Shown: positions 45,715 through 53,323 of the stretch, piece after piece
Numbering within the stretch: position 1 is the stretch's first letter
Layout: each line of letters opens with the position of its first letter
From: JAIOHN01 sp038258185
GTDB lineage: Bacteria > Chloroflexota > Anaerolineae > Aggregatilineales > Phototrophicaceae
Direction of reading: 5' to 3'
Assembly: GCA_038258185.1 (NCBI GenBank)
Contig: JBBSQD010000001.1
Span: 1-64,000 of the forward strand
Length of the DNA stretch: 64,000 nt
The notes under the pieces: model-generated
Databases searched by the model: none
What the model was told of the DNA's origin: nothing
The model's input: the letters and a program-made list of their open reading frames with translations, nothing else
Made by a program: the position numbers and the translations under genes

Positions 45715-45807
45715 AGAAATTGTTAAATGGGAGTCGTGTCTTATAGACATTCATATTTTTATGCGGTAAGGTTAGAGTATGTGTAGCGTATGGAGATATT
45801 CCTCCTC

Positions 45808-46035
45808 ATGACTCAAAAGCGTGACAAAAAGACAGAAGCCGAATCCCAGACCGGCGCCATCCCTCGTATGGATTTCAAAGCGCTGCGGCGGCGTGAACCT
45901 GCGAAGCCACCGACTCTGCCTGAATTTGAGGATACGCAGGGTGGCATTACGGGTATCATCCATGTCCGCCCGGAAGGCGAAGACAGCGCCAAAGACGAAG
46001 ATGACACACCGACGAAAAGTGCTTTAACCAGCTAA
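45808..46035 (+). CDS. Small charged protein of unknown function
   Basis: Hydrophilic 75-residue protein rich in Lys/Glu/Asp (MTQKRDKKTEAE, KALRRREPAKPP, EGEDSAKDEDD), probably largely disordered. Start uncertain: ATG at 45808 is preceded by GGAG at a long 12-nt spacing; ATG at 45790 would add MEIFLL. Its own terminator follows at 46059. Confidence 0.5.
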   Translation: MTQKRDKKTEAESQTGAIPRMDFKALRRREPAKPPTLPEFEDTQGGITGIIHVRPEGEDSAKDEDDTPTKSALTS

Positions 46036-46058
46036 TTTATCAAAACTGGAATGATGAT

Positions 46059-46088
46059 GCCGCGTGGGAAACTTTCCACGCGGCTTTT
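46059..46088 (+). terminator. Rho-independent terminator
   Basis: GCCGCGTGG / CCACGCGGC with an 8-nt loop followed by TTTTG. Ends the small-protein transcript and may serve the convergent M55 gene as well. Confidence 0.85.
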
Positions 46089-46111
46089 GCTTGCCTTATA
46101 GTGGCACAGAC

Positions 46112-46924
46112 CTACCAGTGCCAGACCTGATCCCAGGCGGTCAGCCAGTTGTCGGCTTTGCTTTCCACCTTGAGCGTGTCGACAATCTCCACGCCGTAGC
46201 GCCCCTTGAAATCAGCGACTTTATCCACCGTGTCGACCTCAATGGTCAGCGTGACCGGGCTGGCAGGGACGTATGGCTTCACCAGATGCAGATTTTCCAG
46301 CGCGTGTTTTGCGCCTTCCTCAATCATCTGCCGCGCGCGGACAGGCGCAATCTGTCGGGCGGAATAGCGCGACAAGCCCTGCTTGACCGCCACGCCGGTA
46401 AAGCCATCGCCCAGGATTTCGCGGCATTCGCGGATCACGGCGGTGTCCCCGGTGACCAGTGCAATCGGCACACCATAGTGACCACACAAGGCGGCATTAA
46501 TGCCACTTTCGCCAACCAACGCATCATTGAACCACAGGTTGCGCCATTTCACAGTGGAGATAGTATGGCACAGCACGCCATCGGGTGTGTTGTTACGGGC
46601 GTGCATCCCCACCAGCAGACAGGCATCACAGCCAGTTTCCAGCATTTCGGTATAGCGTGACCAGGGATGATGCGCCACCCACTCGCAGTCCGGGTCGAGC
46701 AGTTCCGGCACAAATGAGTTGAAGGTCCAGCCACCGCCTGCGCCATGACAATCGACCACGACGATTTCCGTCGCACCAGCCGCTTTTGCCCCGCGGACAG
46801 CCGCATTAATCTCCTCGGTATACAGGCGGCGACCCTCTTCATACAGCTTCTCACCACCTGTCACCTGCTCCCAGACGATAATCCCGCTGACACCTTCCAT
46901 ATCACACATGATTAACACACGCAT
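46112..46924 (-). CDS. M55-family D-aminopeptidase (DppA-like)
   Basis: Zinc-dependent D-aminopeptidase. Metal residues are in the expected places: Asp8 and Glu10 in CDMEGVSG, His60 in DCHGAGGG, His108 in VGMHAR, and Glu139 in VGESG. 270 aa, normal. Cleaves D-Ala-containing peptides in characterised relatives, so a role in peptidoglycan peptide recycling is likely. Stands alone. Confidence 0.92.
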   Translation of the reverse strand: MRVLIMCDMEGVSGIIVWEQVTGGEKLYEEGRRLYTEEINAAVRGAKAAGATEIVVVDCHGAGGGWTFNSFVPELLDPDCEWVAHHPWSRYTEMLETGCDACLLVGMHARNNTPDGVLCHTISTVKWRNLWFNDALVGESGINAALCGHYGVPIALVTGDTAVIRECREILGDGFTGVAVKQGLSRYSARQIAPVRARQMIEEGAKHALENLHLVKPYVPASPVTLTIEVDTVDKVADFKGRYGVEIVDTLKVESKADNWLTAWDQVWHW

Positions 46925-47062
46925 TGATTGGTTCCCTTTTCAAATGGATACACTGCTGCGGATTATAACGAAAAAGGCCGAAGACAAATCTGCTTCGGGC
47001 TTAAGTGGACTGTGGCGGATTGCATGGTGATTCTCGATCCCGCATTTTGCAGGCGCATGCGT

Positions 47063-47068
47063 TATACT
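47063..47068 (+). promoter_or_regulatory. Candidate -10 box of tRNA-Sec
   Basis: TATACT ends 10 bp before the mature tRNA 5' end. No clear -35. Confidence 0.4.
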
Positions 47069-47077
47069 TTCCGGCAT

Positions 47078-47173
47078 GGGGGTGGCTGTGTCCCGGTGGA
47101 TGCCCCGGTCTTCAAAACCGGTGGCGGGTAGCGCTGAGCTGGCCGCGGTGGGTTCGACACCCATCCACTCCCG
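47078..47173 (+). tRNA. selC: tRNA-Sec (selenocysteine, anticodon TCA)
   Basis: Folds as a bacterial selenocysteine tRNA: 8-bp acceptor stem (GGGGGTGG / CCACTCCC), 5-bp T stem (GTGGG / CCCAT) with loop TTCGACA, 6-bp D stem (GTGTCC / GGATGC) with tetraloop CGGT, anticodon stem CCGGT/ACCGG with loop CTTCAAA so anticodon TCA at 47112-47114, and a long variable arm. Discriminator G; no CCA in the DNA. The 8+5 acceptor/T arrangement and long D stem are hallmarks of tRNA-Sec, distinct from tRNA-Trp or a suppressor. Confidence 0.96.
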
Positions 47174-47433
47174 CTGTATGTGACCCATACTTCCTCGACC
47201 CACGGCCCATATCCCCACACGCTGGGCAATGAACCCTGAAAAATTTGCGATTTGCAGCGAAGAGCATTGGGAATTAATTCTAAGTTACCGATACCTGCAC
47301 TCTACGCATCATGAATGTTCATTATCTGAATACAGACACAATCGGCTGTGTTTGGTAACGATTCGTTATACACCCTCGCGTAAATTCCATTATCGGTAAA
47401 GATGTTTGTGTAAAGAATGAAGAACAGGCGGTT

Positions 47434-47613
47434 ATGGCAGAGATAAAGCTGAATCCGCAAAGCCTGCCTGACCCATTGATGCGTAAAGTGCGCAATTTTC
47501 GGAGCTGCTGCTCAACGCTGAATTATCCGTGTTTGCGGTACTTTAGTACCGGTAAGCCCTACAAAAAAACCTGTTTCGTCACTTTGAAGATGATTAAGCG
47601 ATTTATGATATGA
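47434..47613 (+). CDS. Possible small protein (59 codons), low support
   Basis: ATG to TGA, 59 residues, Lys/Arg/Cys-rich (MAEIKLNPQSLPDPLMRK, and a TGKPYKK stretch). No ribosome site and no family resemblance. It may be a chance frame or a decayed gene remnant in the ~470-bp gap after tRNA-Sec, which otherwise holds nothing I can support. Confidence 0.2.
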   Translation: MAEIKLNPQSLPDPLMRKVRNFRSCCSTLNYPCLRYFSTGKPYKKTCFVTLKMIKRFMI

Positions 47614-47646
47614 CAATGCAATCATAATCTTTTGAAGGAGCATTTT

Positions 47647-48591
47647 ATGTTCTCTAAGTTTCAGATCACGCTTATAACACTAATCAGTCTCATTGCGATG
47701 GTATGCGCACCACTTGTGGGGGCTACGTTTCCCAATCAGGAAGAAGATGATAGCGCCGATGACACACCTGCGATTGTCATTGAAGGCCCGGTGCAGTCCA
47801 TAAACGTCAATGTGATTGTGATTGCCGACATCAATATCACCCTGGACATCAGCGACCCAATCCTGACCACCATCCAGGTTGGGGATGTGGTGCAGGTCGA
47901 AGGCGATGTCGATGTTACGGCTGAGGTACTGGTCGTTACGGCGATCAGCATCGAGATAACCAACACCAACATCATCACTCCGGTGATCACACTCACCGGC
48001 CCGGTGCAGGCGATCAATGTGAACATCGTGACGGTCTTCAATATCGATATTCAATTCAACCCGAATGATCTGATTCTGGCCGAGATCAATGTCGGCGATG
48101 TGATCTCTGTGGGTGGCAACATCATAAGCGCGGGCGGTGTGGTGGTGATCATTCCGGTTCAGGTGGTGATCGTCATTAACATTGATGTCCCCGAACCTGA
48201 AATGACACCGGAAGCCACGCCGGATGTCGAATCCACCCCCGAAGCTGGCGCAACCCCGGAAGCGGGTGACACCCCGGTTACGATTGTAATCGAAGGCCCG
48301 GTGCAATCGATTAACATCAATATCATCACCATTTTTGATATTGATATTGAAGTCGATCCATCTGACCCTATCCTGACTGAAATTGAGATTGGCGACAATA
48401 TCCGTATCGAGGGTAACCCGACCACCCGCGGCGGCACCATCATCATCGTCGCTGTGAACATCACCATTATCAACGTGATCATCATTAATAATCCTGGTGG
48501 CGGTTCTGGCAATCCGGGTTTGCCTGATGGTTGTAAGGTGACCAAGAAGGGCAAGATCAAATGTACGAAGAAGAAAAGCAAAAAAACTTAA
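47647..48591 (+). CDS. Exported protein with three DUF5666-like repeats
   Basis: AGGAG 7 nt before the ATG at 47647; signal peptide (LITLISLIAMVCAPLVGA). Three repeats begin EGPVQSINVNVIVIADINI (~35), TGPVQAINVNIVTVFNIDI (~110) and EGPVQSININIITIFDIDI (~210), each ending IxVGDxVxVxG. The pattern matches DUF5666, a beta-barrel repeat found in exported bacterial proteins. A Pro/Glu/Thr linker (TPEATPDVESTPEAG) separates repeats 2 and 3, and the C-terminus is Lys-rich (KGKIKCTKKKSKKT). Very rich in Ile/Val/Asn/Asp. Function unknown. Confidence 0.8.
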   Translation: MFSKFQITLITLISLIAMVCAPLVGATFPNQEEDDSADDTPAIVIEGPVQSINVNVIVIADINITLDISDPILTTIQVGDVVQVEGDVDVTAEVLVVTAISIEITNTNIITPVITLTGPVQAINVNIVTVFNIDIQFNPNDLILAEINVGDVISVGGNIISAGGVVVIIPVQVVIVINIDVPEPEMTPEATPDVESTPEAGATPEAGDTPVTIVIEGPVQSININIITIFDIDIEVDPSDPILTEIEIGDNIRIEGNPTTRGGTIIIVAVNITIINVIIINNPGGGSGNPGLPDGCKVTKKGKIKCTKKKSKKT

Positions 48592-48611
48592 ATTAGTCAG
48601 GTTATCACCAG

Positions 48612-48642
48612 ACAGGCGTGTTGCTCAACACGCCTGTTTCTT
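48612..48642 (+). terminator. Rho-independent terminator
   Basis: ACAGGCGTGTTG / CAACACGCCTGT, perfect 12-bp arms with a 2-nt loop followed by TTTCTT. Ends the DUF5666-like gene. Confidence 0.85.
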
Positions 48643-48671
48643 CAAAGCTGCTGCGATAAGGGATACTGAAC

Positions 48672-49841
48672 GTGCGAATCGACTACCGCATCTCACCACG
48701 CAAAATCGGTTTTATTCTGGGTGTGATCGCGCTGATACTGGCGCTGCAAAGCCTCGTTAGCGAATACGCCATCGAAAACATTCTGAACAGCGATTACAGC
48801 AACCCGGTGGTGCTGGTGATTGACCTGTTCAGCGTGAATACGGAAGAAACGATTCCGACCTGGTATTCCACAATTCTGCTGTTCATGGCAGCTTGTGGGC
48901 TGGCGGTGATTGCGACCGGAAAACGTGCTGAGCAGGATGTTTATGCACGGCACTGGATAGGGCTGGCTGTCATTTTTGTGTACCTGTCTATTGATGAAGG
49001 TGCAGCGATCCATGATATTCTGGCGGAGCCTTTGCAAAAAGCCTTCAGCACCACGGGCTTTCTGGCATTTGGCTGGCAGATCGTCGCTGCCCCGCTGTTG
49101 ATCATTTTCGCGCTTGTTTATCTGCGCTTTCTGCTGCAATTGCCGCCACGGACACGCAATCTGTTTATTCTGGCGGGTGGCCTGTATGTCGGGGGCGCAC
49201 TCATCATTGAGGGCATCAGCGCCAATCAATGGTCGCTGGATGGCGGTGTGAGCTTTGGTTATCTGACGATTGCAACGGTCGAAGAATTGTTTGAAATGTG
49301 GGGCGTGGTCATCTTCATTTATGCGCTGCTGGATTATCTGGTCAATCTGGGGGCAATGATTACGCTGCAATCTCTCACAGAGGCAGCGCAGGAACCCATG
49401 CAAAGTACAGCGCTCTCTGGGTTACGTTCGGCGCTGGTGCCGATTTTGCTGGTCTGCGGCGGACTGGCCGTAATGAATGTCGTCCTGTTATCGTGGGCGC
49501 GTGCCTATCCATCTGATCTGTTGTTGGTCGAAGAAGATTTCCTGTCATCCACCGACATCTTTGTTAACGAACTGGCCGGACAGGATGTTCTGGTGACGCG
49601 GTTGCCGGGGGCTTTCAGCCTGAACAGCAGCAGTTCGCTGCAACTTGCCGCCAGCTATACCGATCTGTATGCAGCGCTATTTGTGGTCAGCCTGCCAGCC
49701 GATGATACCACGATCATGATTGCAGGTGACAGCGTTCCGTTTGACCAGAATGGGCTGATGGAGATGTTGCAGACCAGTGGTCTGTCTCAGTTTGTGATTT
49801 TCGATGCCGCAGCGATTGAGCCATTTGTCAGCAAGCCCTAG
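48672..49841 (+). CDS. Multi-pass membrane protein of unknown function
   Basis: About seven hydrophobic segments. The first half carries conserved-looking polar residues within membrane stretches: VYLSIDEGAAIHDIL near 105, and TIATVEELFEMWGVVIFIY near 205, plus LIIEGISANQWSL. The C-terminal ~130 residues contain one more hydrophobic segment followed by an extracytoplasmic beta-rich part. Asp/Glu/His in helices suggests a membrane-embedded enzyme or transporter. I cannot assign a family. GTG start with AAGGGA upstream. Confidence 0.65.
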   Translation: MRIDYRISPRKIGFILGVIALILALQSLVSEYAIENILNSDYSNPVVLVIDLFSVNTEETIPTWYSTILLFMAACGLAVIATGKRAEQDVYARHWIGLAVIFVYLSIDEGAAIHDILAEPLQKAFSTTGFLAFGWQIVAAPLLIIFALVYLRFLLQLPPRTRNLFILAGGLYVGGALIIEGISANQWSLDGGVSFGYLTIATVEELFEMWGVVIFIYALLDYLVNLGAMITLQSLTEAAQEPMQSTALSGLRSALVPILLVCGGLAVMNVVLLSWARAYPSDLLLVEEDFLSSTDIFVNELAGQDVLVTRLPGAFSLNSSSSLQLAASYTDLYAALFVVSLPADDTTIMIAGDSVPFDQNGLMEMLQTSGLSQFVIFDAAAIEPFVSKP

Positions 49842-49850
49842 CGCCCCTGG

Positions 49851-50408
49851 TCACACTTTCACCGGAAATTTGAGTTTCTCGGCGATACTGCGCCATGCTG
49901 CAAGTTCACTCTCCGCACGCGGATAGGGCTGGAAGCCAAAACTCAGATATAAGTTGATCGCGGGGATGCGCGCGCTGCCGGTTTCTAACCAGGCGTCCCT
50001 GTAACCCTGTTGCATTAACACCTGCAAAGCTGAACTTAACATCGGTTTCGCCAGACCCGCTCCCTGTGCTTCCGGGATTATCGCCACCCAATGCACCTGA
50101 CCGATATCGCGACCCATCAACTGCGCATCGTCCCAGGCTGTGATCGTCCCGATATCCTTGCCGGATGGGTCGACCAGAAACATGACGCGCTGCGGTAATT
50201 TGCTTTGATCAGACAGGGCTTCGGCAAATGTCTCGGCTGTGGGAACGAGAAACTGATCGGCGGCCTGTTGAATCCGTACCCAGGTTTCGACATCCCCCTC
50301 CTCATAGAAGCGCATTGTATAGCCTGCGGGCAGGTCATAAGTGGGTGCTTTACTGAGTTGCGGATGCAGCATCCAGACACTGACGTTTTCAAGTTCGGCA
50401 TTCGTCAT
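49851..50408 (-). CDS. GNAT-family N-acetyltransferase
   Basis: Acetyl-CoA-dependent GNAT fold. The acetyl-CoA loop reads IPEAQGAGLAKPMLSSAL near 115-132, and the C-terminal part YLSFGFQPYPRAESE is typical. 185 aa. Substrate unknown. Convergent with the upstream membrane gene. Confidence 0.85.
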   Translation of the reverse strand: MTNAELENVSVWMLHPQLSKAPTYDLPAGYTMRFYEEGDVETWVRIQQAADQFLVPTAETFAEALSDQSKLPQRVMFLVDPSGKDIGTITAWDDAQLMGRDIGQVHWVAIIPEAQGAGLAKPMLSSALQVLMQQGYRDAWLETGSARIPAINLYLSFGFQPYPRAESELAAWRSIAEKLKFPVKV

Positions 50409-50481
50409 TTTTATCAGCCCAATTCACTTGTCTGCAGAGTTGGCTTATTGTACCGTACCGTCGAGTGTGACTGGCTATTTA

Positions 50482-50510
50482 TTGCCAAGACAGTACAAGT
50501 GTTCTACAAT
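50482..50510 (+). promoter_or_regulatory. Sigma70-type promoter of the dienelactone hydrolase gene
   Basis: TTGCCA, 17-bp spacer and TACAAT, ending 29 bp before the ATG at 50540. Confidence 0.6.
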
Positions 50511-50539
50511 TGAACTTCAAATTTAAAAAGGAGATTCAT

Positions 50540-51196
50540 ATGGCACTTAGTCAACCGGACGGCTATCTTGCGCTACCCCCCGGCGGCAAAGGCAATGGGG
50601 TATTGGTTCTTCACCCGTGGTGGGGATTGAACGCCACCATCAGGGCGTTCTGTGATCGACTGGCTGAAGCGGGTTTCGTCACGTTCGCGCCAGACTTATA
50701 TCACGGTAAAGTTACGGACCAGATTGATGAGGCTGAAACGCTTGTCGGTGCGCTGGATAAACGATTTGAAGAAGCCAGAGCCGACGTTGCAGCCGCACTG
50801 GCATTCCTCAAGCAAGAGGCTCAATGGAGCGATGCCGGGGTTGCGGTCATTGGCTTTTCGATGGGGGGTTATTATGCGCTGGATCTGGCGGTGAAAGCTG
50901 CCGACACCATCCGGTCGGTGGTTCTGTTTTACGCTTCGGGGCCAGCGGATTTAATCAGCCCGAACGCGGAGTATCTCGGTCATTTCGCGGAGAATGATGA
51001 CTATGAGCCGCAGGAGTATATTGATGGGCTGGAAGAGGCGCTGAAGGCGGCTGCTCGTCCGGTGACTTTCTATACGTATCCTGACACTGGACACTGGTTC
51101 TTTGAGCCGGATCGCACAGACGTCTATGATGTCACATCGTCGGCTCTGGCCTGGGAGCGCACCCTGGCTTTCCTGCGACGTTCCATCGACTCGTGA
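50540..51196 (+). CDS. Dienelactone hydrolase family protein
   Basis: Alpha/beta hydrolase of the DLH class. Opens with HPWWGLNATIR and APDLYHG; the nucleophile elbow is GFSMGGYYA with Ser where classical dienelactone hydrolases have Cys. The catalytic His lies in YPDTGHWFFEPDR near the end. The ATG at 50540 follows AAGGAG by 6 nt. Function broader than dienelactone degradation is likely. Confidence 0.9.
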   Translation: MALSQPDGYLALPPGGKGNGVLVLHPWWGLNATIRAFCDRLAEAGFVTFAPDLYHGKVTDQIDEAETLVGALDKRFEEARADVAAALAFLKQEAQWSDAGVAVIGFSMGGYYALDLAVKAADTIRSVVLFYASGPADLISPNAEYLGHFAENDDYEPQEYIDGLEEALKAAARPVTFYTYPDTGHWFFEPDRTDVYDVTSSALAWERTLAFLRRSIDS

Positions 51197-51290
51197 GTTA
51201 CTCTCAACAATCGCATCAAGGATTTACCGTCCCTGGTCAAACGGGGATTTTTCATTTTGGGATAAAGTGGCACGCTGGACTAAGCCAAGG

Positions 51291-52469
51291 TCAGCGACGC
51301 GAAAGATGATGCCTAATGATCGCATCCAGAATCTCATAATGATTTCTGGACTGGAGCTCATTAAAGGCCTCAAACACTAATCCGGCAACAGGCCCGAATA
51401 GCTCGGTGTTGGCCAACTGCACTTTAATCGCACCGACAAACCGAGGATCGGGGTGGTAAATGGATACTACTGCGGCTAAACCAACGGCAATGTCATCCCA
51501 GATAAAACTTTTATCGCTGCTGGATTTGGTCGGATGAGATTCCATGTATTCGTTTAGACAGCTTAGTAATGCCGCCTTCAATGCAGTCAGATGGGTTCCG
51601 CCCTGTGATGTTTCAACATTATTCACATAACCTCGAATATAACTGTCCTCACCATCCGAGAACTGAAACGCAATCTGGATCACAACTTTCAAATCAGGCT
51701 TGTCTGTTTGGGGAATGCTCACAGTTTGATCGATATAAACTGGCTCATGAAAGCAGTGATTGTCTGCATTAAGCTGCGTAACAAGTGATTTCAATCCCTC
51801 TGGATAGTGAAAGCTTGTTACGTGGACAGGGTCAACACGGACATCGCGAACCTCGACACTCAAATTCGGTATCAAAAATGCGACTTCTTTGGCGCGTTTT
51901 TCTACATGTGCCACATCAAACTGGTTTTCATCAAAAATAGAATAATCCGGATGAAAAACAAATGTTGTGCCCGCTTGAGGAGTGTGCTGTTCAGGCATCT
52001 GTATAAGGGGTGAAGTGGGCTTGCCATAAGCGTAGGATTGTCGCCACATAACGCCATCACGGTAATTTTCTACGATGAATTGGTCACACAGAATGTTTAC
52101 AACCGCAAGCCCAAACCCTTGTAGCCCACCTTTATTGTAATAAGGATCTGTTTCTAAATAGCTCTTTGAAGCTGCGGTATCCTGCAATAAGACTTCTGTT
52201 TCAGTAAATGGCGTGTCCTTATACTGTGCTGTTGGCAAACCCACGCCGTTATCCCGCAGAAGAACCTCATTCTCATGTCGTAATTCAATCTCGATATAAT
52301 CACAACGGCCTAAGAAAGCTTCTTCCGCCATATGATCCAACACTTCATAAATTAAGTGATGGAGTGCGTGCGTGCCGGTACCACCAACATACATGCCGGG
52401 ACGCATCCGAACATGTTCGCGGGGGTCTAAACGAAAAGATGATGACTGGAAATTTTCGTAAAAATCCAA
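51291..52469 (-). CDS. Orphan GyrB N-terminal-half ATPase (GHKL + transducer, no TOPRIM)
   Basis: Homologous to the 43-kDa ATPase fragment of GyrB and ending at that domain's boundary: 392 aa. Motifs: VRMRPGMYVGG, EVLDH with catalytic Glu42, RDNG at 72-75, GGLQGFG at 114-120 (GyrB GGLHGVG), YVNNVETSQGGTHL and the transducer Lys in GAIKVQLANTEL. The Mg-binding Asn46 of GyrB is His here and the following acidic pair is altered (HMAEEA). The TOPRIM DNA-cleavage region is absent. The TTG start follows GGAGG by 6 nt, after a terminator and tRNA-Arg. AT-richer than its neighbours. It could be a regulatory or accessory ATPase; an immune or mobile-element origin is possible but unproven. Confidence 0.85.
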   Translation of the reverse strand: MDFYENFQSSSFRLDPREHVRMRPGMYVGGTGTHALHHLIYEVLDHMAEEAFLGRCDYIEIELRHENEVLLRDNGVGLPTAQYKDTPFTETEVLLQDTAASKSYLETDPYYNKGGLQGFGLAVVNILCDQFIVENYRDGVMWRQSYAYGKPTSPLIQMPEQHTPQAGTTFVFHPDYSIFDENQFDVAHVEKRAKEVAFLIPNLSVEVRDVRVDPVHVTSFHYPEGLKSLVTQLNADNHCFHEPVYIDQTVSIPQTDKPDLKVVIQIAFQFSDGEDSYIRGYVNNVETSQGGTHLTALKAALLSCLNEYMESHPTKSSSDKSFIWDDIAVGLAAVVSIYHPDPRFVGAIKVQLANTELFGPVAGLVFEAFNELQSRNHYEILDAIIRHHLSRR

Positions 52470-52491
52470 TGTCGGCCTCCAAAATAAAGAA

Positions 52492-52521
52492 ACAAAAACC
52501 AGCGAAAAGGCTGGTTTTTGT
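52492..52521 (-). terminator. Terminator between tRNA-Arg and the GyrB-like gene
   Basis: ACAAAAACCAGC / GCTGGTTTTTGT, perfect 12-bp arms, 6-nt loop, followed on the minus strand by TTTCTTTATTTT. It ends the tRNA transcript 17 bp after the CCA end. Confidence 0.85.
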
Positions 52522-52538
52522 GCGGACAATGCCCAATG

Positions 52539-52615
52539 TGGTACCCCCGATAGGACTTGAACCTATGCTTACAGGGTTTAGGAAACCCCAGCTCTATCCC
52601 CTGAGCTACGGGGGC
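52539..52615 (-). tRNA. tRNA-Arg (anticodon CCT)
   Basis: Cloverleaf on the minus strand: acceptor GCCCCCG / CGGGGGT, D stem GCTC/GAGC, anticodon stem GGGGT/ACCCT with loop TTCCTAA so anticodon CCT (decodes AGG), T stem ATAGG/CCTAT with loop TTCAAGT, discriminator A and an encoded CCA. Reads AGG, a codon often rare in such genomes. Confidence 0.95.
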
Positions 52616-52681
52616 ATATCACTCAATTTTACCAAGATATCCGGTTTTCCTCAACGTTACGATTAGCGGCTGAGCAGACCC

Positions 52682-53323
52682 TTAGAAACTGTCCTGCTGC
52701 TTTTCGCGCAGGATGACGCGCAAACGCTGTTCCAGTTCACTCAGCATGATGGCGGTCGCGCCCCAGACCTTGTGACCCTCAAGCCAGTAATAGGGGATTT
52801 TGACCGGCATGCCGCGAAAATCGCGGTATTCATCCAGCTTAACCTGTTCATCCAGCAGCGTTTGCAGACTGACGCTGAAGACTTCGGCGACCTCAGCAGG
52901 GTTGGGATAAATCTGTGGTGAATAGGTCATTACGCCCACCGTGGGATAAACCCGAAAATCACTTGGGGGAATATAAATCGGCGTGAGCTGACCTAAAATC
53001 TGAATATGATCGTCACAGACGCCCAGTTCCTCGCAGGTTTCGCGCAGGGCAGTAGCCATAAATGAGCGATCTTCCGGGTCACGGCGGCCACCGGGAAAGC
53101 TGACCTGTCCGCTGTGACCGCGCAGCGTATCCGCACGGCGCGTCAGGATCAACTGCCAATCGTCCGCGTCCGGATACAGCAAAACCAGTACCCCCGCCTG
53201 ACGCGTTTTGGCACCGGGCTTTTGCATCAGATCACGTGATCCGGGGGCCATCAGACGATGCGCGGCATCCGGGTCAAAATCGGTGAGCAGCAGCGCCGCC
53301 TGTATATCATCCCGGCTAAGCAT
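52682..53323 (-). CDS. Nudix hydrolase, CoA pyrophosphatase type
   Basis: NUDT7/NudL-like. The CoA-type signature precedes the Nudix box: LRGHSGQVSFPGG, then GGRRDPED with ATALRETCEELGV. The box supplies metal-binding Glu residues. ~213 aa, normal. It is the last gene of the E2-JAB-E1 operon, overlapping the methyltransferase stop by 8 bp. Confidence 0.88.
   Translation of the reverse strand: MLSRDDIQAALLLTDFDPDAAHRLMAPGSRDLMQKPGAKTRQAGVLVLLYPDADDWQLILTRRADTLRGHSGQVSFPGGRRDPEDRSFMATALRETCEELGVCDDHIQILGQLTPIYIPPSDFRVYPTVGVMTYSPQIYPNPAEVAEVFSVSLQTLLDEQVKLDEYRDFRGMPVKIPYYWLEGHKVWGATAIMLSELEQRLRVILREKQQDSF

Noticed and set aside
46940..47218. 92-codon minus-strand frame overlapping tRNA-Sec (translates to EWMGVEPTAASS...)
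   Set aside because: The frame is the reverse complement of a tRNA; the protein has no family features and tRNA evidence is far stronger.
47611..47649. In-frame TGA linking the small frame at 47434 to the DUF5666-like gene, near tRNA-Sec, suggesting a selenoprotein
   Set aside because: The DUF5666-like gene has its own ribosome site and signal peptide at 47647; no SECIS-like hairpin after TGA was recognised and the upstream frame has no family features.
52208..52666. 152-codon plus-strand frame across tRNA-Arg (ends LYPLSYGG...)
   Set aside because: Antisense of tRNA-Arg and of the GyrB-like gene; typical spurious tRNA translation.
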